From: VRUE01 sp036379955
GTDB taxonomy: Bacteria; Actinomycetota; Thermoleophilia; Solirubrobacterales; 70-9
Reading direction: 5' to 3'
Length of the DNA stretch: 64,000 nucleotides
NCBI GenBank assembly: GCA_036379955.1
Contig: DASVFR010000007.1
Location: 62,001-126,000, forward strand
Made by a program: the position numbers and the translations under genes. The first letter of the stretch is position 1. Each line of letters starts with the position of its first letter. Shown one piece after another: positions 42,983-51,177 of the stretch. The notes under the pieces were generated by a model. The model saw only the letters and a list, made by a program, of their open reading frames with translations, was not told the origin of the DNA and searched no databases.

Positions 42983-43282
42983 ACCCGCGCGAGATGCGCT
43001 CAGAACAAGCCCGAAAAAAGCTATTGAGCCCGAGACGAGCGCATGCGCTCCAACATGTCGGCTCAAGCTAGCTCCAAGGAATCTCGGCCGATCGCGTCTG
43101 ATCAAGCTCAACCGAAAGCGCCTCCTCCCGCGGGTGGCGCCGTAGGGGGAACCGCCCTGAGGAAGCTTTAGCTACCGGAAGGGCGGTGGGCCCCTGCGGC
43201 GACAGGACCCGCGGGCTGGGTGCTGTACGCCCAGCAAGCGGAAGGGTGCCCCTCCCTCTCCCAACCCCACTACGATCAACCC
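42983..43282. other. Structured non-coding region before glmU
   Basis: No gene is supported here. TTGAGCC (43024-43030) pairs with GGCTCAA (43060-43066), enclosing the perfect 14-bp palindrome GAGCGCATGCGCTC (43037-43050). Further on, ACCGCCCT/AGGGCGGT arms (about 43150-43187) and a GCTGGG...CCCAGC hairpin (about 43215-43240) occur. A regulatory RNA or leader of glmU is possible. The motif of small SRP RNA is absent. Confidence 0.45.
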
Positions 43283-44674
43283 GTGGAGTCTCCCCTTGTG
43301 CTCGTAATGGCGGCGGGCGAGGGCACGCGAATGCGCTCGTCGACGCCGAAGATGCTTCATCCGGTCTGCGGCCGCCCGATGGTCGCCTGGCCGATCGCCG
43401 CTGCTCGCGAGGCCGGGGCGGGGCGCGTGGCGGCGATCGTTTCGCCGAACCAGGACGTCGTCGCGGGCCTGTCGGAGGACGTCGAGACCGTCGTCCAGCC
43501 CGAGCCCGACGGCACCGGCGGGGCGGTGCGCGCGGCGCTGCCGCTGATCGAAGGGGCCGAGACGGTGCTCGTCCTTTCAGGCGACGTGCCGCTGATCTCG
43601 GCCGAGACTATCTCGGGATTGCTCGCCGCCCACGAGTCCTCGGGCGCTGCGGCGACGATGCTGACGATCGAGCTCGAGGACCCGGCGTCCTACGGCCGCG
43701 TCGTCCGCGACGCGTCGGGCGAGGTCGAGCGAGTGGTCGAGGCGAAGACCGCTGGCGACGCGACCTCCGAGCAGCTCGCGATTCGCGAGATCAACGCCGG
43801 TACCTACGTCTTCGCTGCCGAGCAGTTGACCGCGGCCCTCGCCGGGCTCTCCAACGACAACGCCCAGGGCGAGTACTACCTCCCCGACGTGCTGCCGGCG
43901 CTGCGCGCCGCCGGCCACTCGGTCGCCGCCCACCTCACCGACGACCTCGCCGTGACGATGGGCGTCAACGACCGCGTCGACCTCGCCGCGGTCGAGGTCG
44001 AGGGGCGCCGTCGCATCCTTGAGCGTCACATGCTCGCCGGCGTGACCGTTGTCGACCCGGCCTCGACCTGGATCGACGCCGACGTCGAGATCGCCGCCGA
44101 CGCCCGGATCGAGCCCGGCACGAGCCTGCGCGGCCGTACCGCCATCGGCTCCGGCTGCACGGTCGGACCGCTCAGCACCCTGACCGACACGATCCTCGGC
44201 TCGGACGTCTCCGTCCCCCACTCCTTCCTGGTCGAGTGCGAAGTCGCCGACGGGGCCGCGGTCGGCCCCTTCGCCCGCCTGCGCCCGGGAGCAAAGCTCG
44301 AGGCCGGCGCCAAGGTCGGCGGGTTCGTCGAGATCAAGAACTCGCGGATCGGCGAGGGCGCCAAGGTGCCCCACCTCGCCTACGTCGGCGACGCTGAGGT
44401 CGGCGCCGGCAGCAACCTCGGCGCGGGCACGATCACCGCCAACTACGACGGTTTCCGCAAGAACCGGACAACGATCGGCGCCAACGTCCGCGTCGGCGTT
44501 GACACGATGCTGATCGCGCCTGTACAAGTCGGCGACGGGGCCTACACTGGCGCCGGAGCGGTGATCAAGAGCGACGTCCCCGAGGGCGCGCTCGCGGTCA
44601 GCGAGAACGAGCAGAGGAACATCGAGGGCTTCGCCGACCGCAAGGCGGCGCAGATGAAAGAGGAGCGACGTTGA
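43283..44674 (+). CDS. glmU: Bifunctional UDP-N-acetylglucosamine pyrophosphorylase / glucosamine-1-P acetyltransferase
   Basis: A 463-aa cytoplasmic enzyme that makes UDP-GlcNAc for peptidoglycan. The N-terminal uridylyltransferase begins VMAAGEGTRMRSSTPKMLHPVCGRPM, with QPEPDGTGGAVRAALP. The C-terminal left-handed beta helix (RPGAKLEAGAKVGGFVEIKNSRIGEGAKVPHLAYVGDAEVG) carries the acetyltransferase site. The GTG at 43283 is chosen as a typical start just before the nucleotide motif. TTG of prs overlaps the stop. Confidence 0.96.
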   Translation: MESPLVLVMAAGEGTRMRSSTPKMLHPVCGRPMVAWPIAAAREAGAGRVAAIVSPNQDVVAGLSEDVETVVQPEPDGTGGAVRAALPLIEGAETVLVLSGDVPLISAETISGLLAAHESSGAAATMLTIELEDPASYGRVVRDASGEVERVVEAKTAGDATSEQLAIREINAGTYVFAAEQLTAALAGLSNDNAQGEYYLPDVLPALRAAGHSVAAHLTDDLAVTMGVNDRVDLAAVEVEGRRRILERHMLAGVTVVDPASTWIDADVEIAADARIEPGTSLRGRTAIGSGCTVGPLSTLTDTILGSDVSVPHSFLVECEVADGAAVGPFARLRPGAKLEAGAKVGGFVEIKNSRIGEGAKVPHLAYVGDAEVGAGSNLGAGTITANYDGFRKNRTTIGANVRVGVDTMLIAPVQVGDGAYTGAGAVIKSDVPEGALAVSENEQRNIEGFADRKAAQMKEERR

Positions 44675-45702
44675 GCACGATCGAGGAGCGTCCGCAGGCG
44701 GCGGTCGCGAGCGCCATCACCCACGACTACTCGAAGCGGCTGATGGTCTTCGGCGGGCGCAGCTCGATGGAGCTGGCGGCCAAGGTCGCCGGCAAGCTCG
44801 AAGTCGACCTCGGCCAGGCGACGCTGAAGACCTTCGCCGACGGCGAGGTCTACTGCCGCTACGAGGAGTCGATCCGCGGTGCCGACGTCTTCCTCGTCCA
44901 GTCGACTTGCGCCAACGAGCAGGAAGGGATGACCCCGAACGACGCGCTGATGGAGCTGCTGGTGATGATCGACGCCGCCCAGGGCGCCTCCGCCCACCGG
45001 ATCATCGCCGTCCTCCCCTGGTACGGCTACGCGCGCCAGGACAAGAAGTCGGCGCCGCGCGAGCCGATCTCGGCCCGCATCGTCGCCAAGTGCCTGGAGG
45101 GGGTCGGAGTCGACCGCGTCCTCACCATGGACCTTCACGCCGGGCAGGTGCAGGGGTTCTTCCACGTGCCGGTCGATCACATGACGGCGATGCCGATGCT
45201 GACCCAGTGGTTCGCCGACCAGTACCCGGCCGAGGACCTGGTCATCGTCTCCCCGGACGCCGGTCGGGTGAAGACGGCCCGCAACTTCGCCCGCCGCATC
45301 GGCACTCACTGGGCGGTAATGGAGAAGGAGCGCCCCGCCCAGGCGGTCGCCGAGATCGGTTACGTCGTCGGCGACGTCAAGGGCAAGACCGCGGTCCTCG
45401 TCGACGACATGATCGCCACCGCGGGCACGCTCTGCGCCGCCGCTCAGGCCGTGCTCGACGAAGGCGCCGCGCGAGTGATCGCCTGCGCCACCCACGGCGT
45501 CTTCTCCGGGTCGGCCTATGAACGGCTCGCCGGCTCCGCGATCGAGCAGATCGTCGTCACCGACACGATCCCCCTGCGCCCGGACCCGCCCGACAGCATC
45601 ACCGTGCTCTCGACGGCGGGGACCTTCGCCGACTCGATCCGTCGTATCTTCACCGACGACTCGGTCTCCGAGATCTTCGCCGGCGAGAATCAGCTCTTCT
45701 GA
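44671..45702 (+). CDS. prs: Ribose-phosphate pyrophosphokinase (PRPP synthetase)
   Basis: A 343-aa enzyme making PRPP from ribose 5-phosphate and ATP. FADGEVYCRYEESIRGADVFLVQS, YGYARQDKKSAPREPISARIVAK, MDLHAGQVQGFFHVPVDH (metal/phosphate site) and VLVDDMIATAGTL (PRPP motif) are all present. It starts with TTG overlapping the glmU stop. glmU-prs adjacency is conserved in actinobacteria. Confidence 0.96.
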   Translation: MSTIEERPQAAVASAITHDYSKRLMVFGGRSSMELAAKVAGKLEVDLGQATLKTFADGEVYCRYEESIRGADVFLVQSTCANEQEGMTPNDALMELLVMIDAAQGASAHRIIAVLPWYGYARQDKKSAPREPISARIVAKCLEGVGVDRVLTMDLHAGQVQGFFHVPVDHMTAMPMLTQWFADQYPAEDLVIVSPDAGRVKTARNFARRIGTHWAVMEKERPAQAVAEIGYVVGDVKGKTAVLVDDMIATAGTLCAAAQAVLDEGAARVIACATHGVFSGSAYERLAGSAIEQIVVTDTIPLRPDPPDSITVLSTAGTFADSIRRIFTDDSVSEIFAGENQLF

Positions 45703-46451
45703 TGCCCGACGGTCTGCGGCTGGTCGGCCACAAGGGCGCCGACCTGATCGCTCCCGGTAACACGATCGAGAGCTTCCACGCCGCGGTCGAGGCGGGGGTC
45801 GACACGATCGAGCTCGACACGATCTGGCTGCGCGATGCGCACCTGCCACTGGAGGAGCGAGCCCCCCTGGTGGTTGCCCACGACTGGCACGACGCCGAGC
45901 GCCGCACCCCGCTGGCCCTGACCGAGGCGCTCGATACTTTCCTCGAGCCGCCGCTCGACCGGGTTGAGATCGACGTCGACATCAAGCTGCCCGGCCGCGA
46001 GGAGGAGATCGTCACGGCCCTGCGCGAGCGCGACCTGATCGAGCGGGCGATGGTCTCGACCATGGAGCTGTACTCGCTCGGCCGCATCCTCGAGCTGGAG
46101 CCGAAGCTGCGCCGCGGCTGGACCTATCCCAAGGTGACCAAGGACTGGACCTCGAAGCGCTGGGCGAAGGCGCCGACGCTCGCGGCCCTGGTGGCGATGC
46201 GCCAGCGCCTGCCCGGCCTTGCCGCCGAGAGGCTGCCCAAGCTCGGCGTCGCGTCGATGTGGGTCTACCACCCCCTAGTCAGCCGCCGCCTGGCCCGCAT
46301 CGCCGAGCTCGCCGGAGTCGAGCTGATCGCCTGGACCGTCGACGACCTCTCCCGCATGCGCAAGCTCGCCGCCGCCGGCGTCCACGGCCTGGTGAGCAAC
46401 GACCCCCGCCTCTTCGCCAAGCTGAGCGAGACCCAGCAGGTCTCTCCTTAG
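45702..46451 (+). CDS. Glycerophosphodiester phosphodiesterase family protein
   Basis: A 249-aa TIM-barrel hydrolase. GHKGADLIAPGNTIESFHAAVEAGVDTIELDTIW replaces the usual HRG-PENT core, so the first His is kept but Arg is Lys and the E of PEN is G. VVAHDWHD supplies the second His. VEIDVDIKLPG follows. The ATG overlaps the prs stop by one base. Substrate specificity is uncertain because of the changed core. Confidence 0.88.
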   Translation: MPDGLRLVGHKGADLIAPGNTIESFHAAVEAGVDTIELDTIWLRDAHLPLEERAPLVVAHDWHDAERRTPLALTEALDTFLEPPLDRVEIDVDIKLPGREEEIVTALRERDLIERAMVSTMELYSLGRILELEPKLRRGWTYPKVTKDWTSKRWAKAPTLAALVAMRQRLPGLAAERLPKLGVASMWVYHPLVSRRLARIAELAGVELIAWTVDDLSRMRKLAAAGVHGLVSNDPRLFAKLSETQQVSP

Positions 46452-46476
46452 CCAGGCCTTCACCAACCCTGCTCCG

Positions 46477-46523
46477 TTCCGGTGCGCCTTTTGTGGTTAT
46501 GGCCCGTAAAAGGCGCACCGGAA
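46477..46523. repeat. Palindromic repeat copy B (inverted pair with copy C)
   Basis: Arms TTCCGGTGCGCCTTTT and its exact 16-bp complement flank a 15-nt loop. The inverse complement of copy C matches this sequence with three mismatches over 46 bp. It follows the GDPD stop by 25 bp and lies 7 bp from the end of the AbiEi-DUF559 gene, for which it could terminate transcription. Confidence 0.85.
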
Positions 46524-46530
46524 GCAGGAG

Positions 46531-47470
46531 TTAGGTCTGTTTCAGCATGCGGGCGATGCGATTGACGACGGCGTTCGGTTCGTCGCGCACCTGTGCCCAA
46601 GTGATGCGGGCCGTACGGAAGCCCGCGGCGACGAGATGTTGATCGCGCCAGCGGTCGCGCTGGAACGCGACTGAGGTCCCGTGAGTTTCCTCGCCGTCCG
46701 TTTCGATCGCCAGACGCTCTTTCTCCCAGAGCAAATCCCACCTCGAGCGTTCGCCCTCCGATGCTGAGTTTGATGTTGGTCCGCGGTGCTGGCAGCCCTT
46801 CCTCAATGAGTCGAGGGAGGAGGCGGGCCTCGAGACGACTGCGTAGCAGCGGTCTTGGCTCCGCCGTGCTTCTCCAGGGGATGAGGATCGTCCGTAGTCG
46901 AGGAGCGCCGAGCCTGCGTCCGCGCGTGAGGATCCGATCGATCTCCTCGATGTCGAGTAGGCGCATGATCGCCGCCTGCTCGACCAGCCTGCGGAGTCGT
47001 CCCCAGCCCGATTCGCCGGCCATGTCGACGATCGTGCGAGAGATCGTGGTGCACCGGATCCCATCCCGGATCCCGATCTCGTCTGGAAGAGGCAGGCGTA
47101 CCCGATGCCAGCGGATTCCGTCGATCTTCCGTCCCGACCAGTCCGGTGGAATGACGTGGACGGTCGGGAGCCGCTTGTCCCACAGGCCGAGAAGCTCAGC
47201 CGCACTCCCGTGCGAGAGCACAGTGCCGTCATCGCAGGCCTGTATGGCAGCGAGCATGCGTCCCCTCCTATTTATCGTGCGATGCCCCACGGCGAAGGCA
47301 CCGCGGAAGACCTGCTGTAGATATCCAGACGCCATGCGGTCGCTGATCGCATCGTCGCTCAATCCCAGAGCACGCAGTTGTGCTCGTGAAATCACGCCAT
47401 GCTGCCGCGATGCCGCCTGGGCAACGAGGTGATTCGTGTTTCCGGTGCGCCTTTTACGGTCGATAACCAC
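46531..47470 (-). pseudogene. AbiEi-type HTH plus DUF559 (restriction-endonuclease-like) protein, frameshifted
   Basis: From a GTG at 47470 the frame gives an AbiEi antitoxin-like N-terminal wHTH (AASRQHGVISRAQLRALGLSDDAI) and its body (VLSHGSAAELLGLWD, TTISRTIVDMAGESG). It continues to GGRTLEV near 46740, then loses sense. The next frame resumes LLWEKERLAIETDGEETHGTSVAFQRDRWRDQHLVAAGF, the DUF559 core with E-x-D-G catalytic-type acidic residues, to a TAA at 46531. One extra base in a C/G triplet at 46737-46739 explains the break. The start codon lies inside repeat C. Confidence 0.85.
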
Positions 47471-47485
47471 ATAAGGCGCACCGGA
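47440..47485. repeat. Palindromic repeat copy C (inverted pair with copy B)
   Basis: Arms TCCGGTGCGCCTT (47441-47453) and AAGGCGCACCGGA (47473-47485) pair perfectly. In inverse orientation it is nearly identical to copy B. It contains the first codons of the AbiEi-DUF559 gene (coding RKRRTG), so the repeat contributes protein sequence and perhaps the start. Confidence 0.83.
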
Positions 47486-47522
47486 GCCGAACTCGCCCCC
47501 CTAAGTGGGGCTGGCGTTTGAG

Positions 47523-48380
47523 TTAGACGGTGCCCGGGGTCGCCGTCGGTGGGGCGTTGCGGCCGCCGCGGGGCTTGACCGCAGACTCGAACTCCTCGGC
47601 CGTGAAGCCGCCGACGGCCTCGCCGTCGAGGGCGTAGCGGTAGAGGGCGACGCCGAAGATGTTGCTCAGCGCGCTGGAGACGAGCATCGAGATCGCCAGG
47701 CCGATTACGCCGATCACCAGCAGCAGGGCGCCGGCGAAGCTGGTCGAGGCCCAGATCAGGAAGCCGGCGAAGATCAGCAACGCCGAGGGCAGGACGCCGA
47801 AGAGGAAGACGGCGCCGCCGATCGCGATGTTGCCGGTCACCTGCTGACCCCAGCGCGACCTGAACAGGCCGGCGGAGCGCTTCAGGGTCTGGAACGGCCC
47901 GGCGCCCTCGATAGCGATCACCGGCACCGCGAGGAAGGAGATCAGCGACCAGCCCACCGCCAGCACCCGGCCGAAGATCTGGCCGAGCGTTCCCTGGCTC
48001 TCGATCGCGTTGAGCACGATGCCGATCACGGTCGATACCGCGGCCCAGCCGGCGATCTGCGAGAAGCGCTCGCGCGAGACCGCGAGCCCGTCGCCCACCC
48101 CGGCATCCTGCCCGCGGAAGATCATGTCGGCGGCTGCCGCCAGGCCGACGCTGAAGTAGGTGCCGATCACGGCGAGCAGGTAGAAGCCGATCACCGCGAC
48201 CGCGCCGCCCACGGCCGGCTGGTCGCTCTCGATCAGGAAGAGCCCCGGCCCAACCACGACGAGCGCGCAGACGATCGTCGCCACCCCGCCGTAAAGCGGG
48301 AACCGCAGCAGCTGCGGGTTTTCCCGAAGGAGTCCCCAGCTCTTCTTGGTCAGATCCCAACCGCGGCGAATCCGGCTCAT
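47523..48380 (-). CDS. Multi-pass membrane protein, DUF6159-like
   Basis: A 285-aa protein. RRGWDLTKKSWGLLRENPQLLRFPL is a characteristic cytoplasmic lead-in. Six or so transmembrane segments follow (GGVATIVCALVVVGPGLFLI, AVIGFYLLAVIGTYFSVGLA, GALLLVIGVIGLAISMLV). The Arg/Gly/Pro-rich C-terminal tail is soluble. The ATG at 48380 overlaps the stop of the ABC1 kinase gene, so the two are one operon. Function unknown. Confidence 0.8.
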   Translation of the reverse strand: MSRIRRGWDLTKKSWGLLRENPQLLRFPLYGGVATIVCALVVVGPGLFLIESDQPAVGGAVAVIGFYLLAVIGTYFSVGLAAAADMIFRGQDAGVGDGLAVSRERFSQIAGWAAVSTVIGIVLNAIESQGTLGQIFGRVLAVGWSLISFLAVPVIAIEGAGPFQTLKRSAGLFRSRWGQQVTGNIAIGGAVFLFGVLPSALLIFAGFLIWASTSFAGALLLVIGVIGLAISMLVSSALSNIFGVALYRYALDGEAVGGFTAEEFESAVKPRGGRNAPPTATPGTV

Positions 48381-49810
48381 GCTCCGTCTCCTTCCAGTGC
48401 CCTCTCGGCAATCGGCGTCTGCACGACGCCTCTTCCCTCGAAGTACTCCCACTCCTCCTCGCCCAGCTCGGTCGCCGGCGGGTCGGCGTAGATCCACTCG
48501 CGCATGATCCGGTGCCAGTTGCGCTTCGCCCGCAGCTGGCCGAGCACGGCGACGACCCCGATTTCCATCCGCCGCCCCATCAGCTCGTCGGCCGGCAGGG
48601 ACTCGCGCCGCATCAGGTCGTAGTACTCCGAGCGCGGATCGTTGGTCGACTCGATGATCTTCATCACGCGGCGGGCGCTGATCTCGATCTCGCGGTCCTC
48701 GATGAACCAGCCGCTGACCGCCATCGTGTGCTCCAGCAGGCGTTCGGCGTCGAGCTTCGAGGGGTTCTTGACGAAGCCGAGGTCGTGGAAGGCCCGGCGA
48801 AGCAGCTCGGGGTCTTCGTGGAAGGCGGCGTCGATCGCGCGCTGCTCGAGCAGAATCTGCTCGCGGTCGAGCTTCTTCGTCATCCCGAAGTCGAGGAAGG
48901 CGACGCGGCCGTCCCCCATCAGGATGTAGTTGCCGGGGTGGGGGTCGGCGTTGAAGTGCTGCAGGTGGTAGATCGAGCCGAAGCTGCCGCGGAAGACGAT
49001 CTCGCCGAAGCGGCTGCGCTCCTCGTCCGGCAGCTCCTTCACCTGCTCGAACCCCACCCCCTCGACCAGCTCGGTGACCAGCACCCGCCGCCGCGAGAGC
49101 CGCGTCACCACTTCGGGCACGTAGATGAACGGGTGATCGCGGTAGGCGCGGGCGAAGCTGCGCTGGTTCTGCGCCTCGTACTCGTAGTCGAGCTCCTCCA
49201 TCACCCGCTCGCGCAGCTCCGCGGCGATCGCCTTGGCGTCGAGGCCCGGCGCCAGCGCCCGGGCGAGGCGGACGATCGTGCCCGCGTTGCGCAGGTCGGC
49301 GTCGAGCGCCTCGGCGATTCCCGGGTACTGGATCTTGACCGCGACCGCGCGCCCGTCGAGCAGCTCCGCCCGGTGCACCTGGCCGATCGAGGCGGCGGCG
49401 AAGGCCTCTTGCTCGAACTCGGCGAACATCTCGGCCAGCGGCTCGCCGTCGTACTCCTCGATAAGCACCTTCTCGACCTTCTCCCAGGGCATCGCCGGGG
49501 CGTCGGTGCGCAGCTTCGCCAGCTGCTCCTGGTAGATCTCGCGGTACTCATCGGGGATGAATTCCGTGTCGATGAAGGAGGCGAACTGGCCGAGCTTCAT
49601 CGCCGCGCCCTTCATCTGGCCGAGCGCGCCCACCATCTTCATCGCCGTCTCGACGTGGCGCCGCTCGAGCCGCTCGCGGGCCTCGTCCTCGGAGCGGGCA
49701 ACGTTGGTCGCCTTCGTCCCGGCGTAGCGCGCGCCCTGCATGCCGACGATCGAGCCCAGCTTCGCGGACCGGCGTATACGCCCCTTGGGGATCTTGGAGT
49801 CCTCGGCCAC
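48377..49810 (-). CDS. ABC1/UbiB-family atypical kinase (AarF domain)
   Basis: A 477-aa protein-kinase-like fold. The KxGQ motif is in QMKGAAMKLGQFAS. ASIGQVHRAELLDGRAVAVKIQYPG is the Ala-rich loop and ATP Lys region, FNADPHPGNYILMGDGRVAFLDFGMTKKL is the catalytic loop and DFG motif. Family members act on or regulate quinone and lipid metabolism with unusual ATPase activity. Divergent from rplY. Confidence 0.92.
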   Translation of the reverse strand: MAEDSKIPKGRIRRSAKLGSIVGMQGARYAGTKATNVARSEDEARERLERRHVETAMKMVGALGQMKGAAMKLGQFASFIDTEFIPDEYREIYQEQLAKLRTDAPAMPWEKVEKVLIEEYDGEPLAEMFAEFEQEAFAAASIGQVHRAELLDGRAVAVKIQYPGIAEALDADLRNAGTIVRLARALAPGLDAKAIAAELRERVMEELDYEYEAQNQRSFARAYRDHPFIYVPEVVTRLSRRRVLVTELVEGVGFEQVKELPDEERSRFGEIVFRGSFGSIYHLQHFNADPHPGNYILMGDGRVAFLDFGMTKKLDREQILLEQRAIDAAFHEDPELLRRAFHDLGFVKNPSKLDAERLLEHTMAVSGWFIEDREIEISARRVMKIIESTNDPRSEYYDLMRRESLPADELMGRRMEIGVVAVLGQLRAKRNWHRIMREWIYADPPATELGEEEWEYFEGRGVVQTPIAERALEGDGA

Positions 49811-49875
49811 GTGGAAAGGTTCCCACAGCCTGGCGCGCTGCGATCTCGCGTGGTTCTCTATCCTCTCCCGTCCGC

Positions 49876-50559
49876 ATGGCGCAAACCCGCGAAAAGCTCA
49901 AGGCCGCACCGCGCACCGATTTCGGCTCGAGGACCTCACGCCGCCTGCGGCGCGAGGGCCTGGTTCCCGGCGTCGTCTACAGCGGCGCCGAGGCGCGTCC
50001 CTTCCAGGCCCCCGAACGCGACATCCGCGGAGTCCTCGCCGAGGGCGCGGCGCTCTTCGACCTCGAGATCGAGGGCGCCAAAGCCGTCCCGGTCGTGGTC
50101 AAGGAGCAGCAGCACCACCCTGTGCGCGGCAGCCTCCAGCACATCGACCTGCAGGAGGTGCGCCTCGATGAGGCGATCCAGGCCGAGGTCACGATCGAGC
50201 TGGAGGGGGCCGACTCCGCTCCCGGCGTCAAGGGCGGCGGCGTGCTCGAGCACGTCACTCGCGAGGTCACCGTCGAAGCGCTTCCGACCGACATCCCCGA
50301 CCGCATCGTCGCCGACGTCTCGGCGATGGAGGTCAACGACACTCTGCAAGCCTCGGCGCTGGCGGTGCCGGACGGCGTCACCCTCGTCGCCGACGAGCCC
50401 GACGAGATCACGATCGCGACCCTCTCGCCACCACGCGTCGAAGAAGTGGCCGAGCCCACCGTCGAGGAGGAAGCCGAGCTGGTCGGCGAGGAGGGCGAGG
50501 CGCCCGCCGCCGAGGAGGGCGGCGAGGGCGAGGGCGAGTCGGGCGACTCCGGGGAGTAG
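49876..50559 (+). CDS. rplY: 50S ribosomal protein bL25, CTC/TL5 type
   Basis: A 227-aa 5S rRNA-binding ribosomal protein in its long (general stress CTC) form. TDFGSRTSRRLRREGLVPGVVYSG is the N-terminal L25 domain start, and HPVRGSLQHIDLQEVRLDEAIQAEV leads into the beta-rich C-terminal domain. A highly acidic Glu/Gly tail (EEGGEGEGESGDSGE) ends it. It is followed by pth, as in many actinobacteria. Confidence 0.95.
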   Translation: MAQTREKLKAAPRTDFGSRTSRRLRREGLVPGVVYSGAEARPFQAPERDIRGVLAEGAALFDLEIEGAKAVPVVVKEQQHHPVRGSLQHIDLQEVRLDEAIQAEVTIELEGADSAPGVKGGGVLEHVTREVTVEALPTDIPDRIVADVSAMEVNDTLQASALAVPDGVTLVADEPDEITIATLSPPRVEEVAEPTVEEEAELVGEEGEAPAAEEGGEGEGESGDSGE

Positions 50560-50562
50560 GCC

Positions 50563-51177
50563 CTGTCCATCTTTCGCCGCCGCCGCGAGGAGCAGGGCGA
50601 GGGCGAGCAGCGCGGCGACCGCATCCTCGTCGTCGGCCTCGGCAACCCGGGCAAGCGCTACGAGGGGACCCGCCACAACGTCGGCTTCGAGGTCGGGGCC
50701 GAGCTCTCGCGACGCTGGGACCTGCCGCGCGCGAAGGGCAAGTTCGGCGGCCTGCTCGCCGAAGGCCGGGCCGGGCCGGGCCGGGCGCGGGTGGCGATCC
50801 TCCTGCCGCAGACCCAGATGAACGTCTCCGGCGACTCGGCCGGGCCGGCGCGCGGTGCGCTCAGGGCGCCGCTCGACCGCGTGATCGTCCTCCACGACGA
50901 GATCGACCTGCCCTTCGGCGAGGTCCGCGTCCGCCTCGGCGGCGGCCTCGCCGGCCACAACGGGCTGAAGAGCCTCAAGCGCGGCTTTGGCGACGCCGAG
51001 TTCTGGCGGGTGCGGATCGGCGTTGGCAGGCCCGACTCGACTGACCCGGACGTCGTCGCCTCCTACGTGCTGGGGCGCTTTCGCGAGCCGCGCGCCGAGG
51101 TCGAGGCCCTGATCGCAGGCGCTGCCGACGAGGCCGAGCGCCTGGTCGAGCAGCTAGGTTCCACGCCCGATGAGTGA
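50563..51177 (+). CDS. pth: Peptidyl-tRNA hydrolase
   Basis: A 204-aa enzyme that rescues peptidyl-tRNA. GLGNPGKRYEGTRHNVGFEV includes the catalytic His and first Asn; QTQMNVSGDS, LHDEIDLPFGEVRVRLGGGLAGHNGLKS contain the Asp and other Asn residues. No ATG, GTG or TTG in frame lies before GLGNPG. A CTG at 50563, 6 bases after GGGGAG, gives an Arg-rich N-terminus (LSIFRRRREEQ) and is the likely start. A start at 50791 would delete the catalytic core. Confidence 0.93.
   Translation: MSIFRRRREEQGEGEQRGDRILVVGLGNPGKRYEGTRHNVGFEVGAELSRRWDLPRAKGKFGGLLAEGRAGPGRARVAILLPQTQMNVSGDSAGPARGALRAPLDRVIVLHDEIDLPFGEVRVRLGGGLAGHNGLKSLKRGFGDAEFWRVRIGVGRPDSTDPDVVASYVLGRFREPRAEVEALIAGAADEAERLVEQLGSTPDE

Noticed and set aside
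43144..43250. Small SRP RNA or RNase P RNA before glmU
   Set aside because: The hallmark GGAAGG-AGCAGCC-type SRP tetraloop motif and RNase P core sequences are missing on both strands.
50791..51177. Shorter pth from an ATG at 50791
   Set aside because: It would remove the conserved GLGNPG and catalytic His region that are encoded upstream in the same frame.
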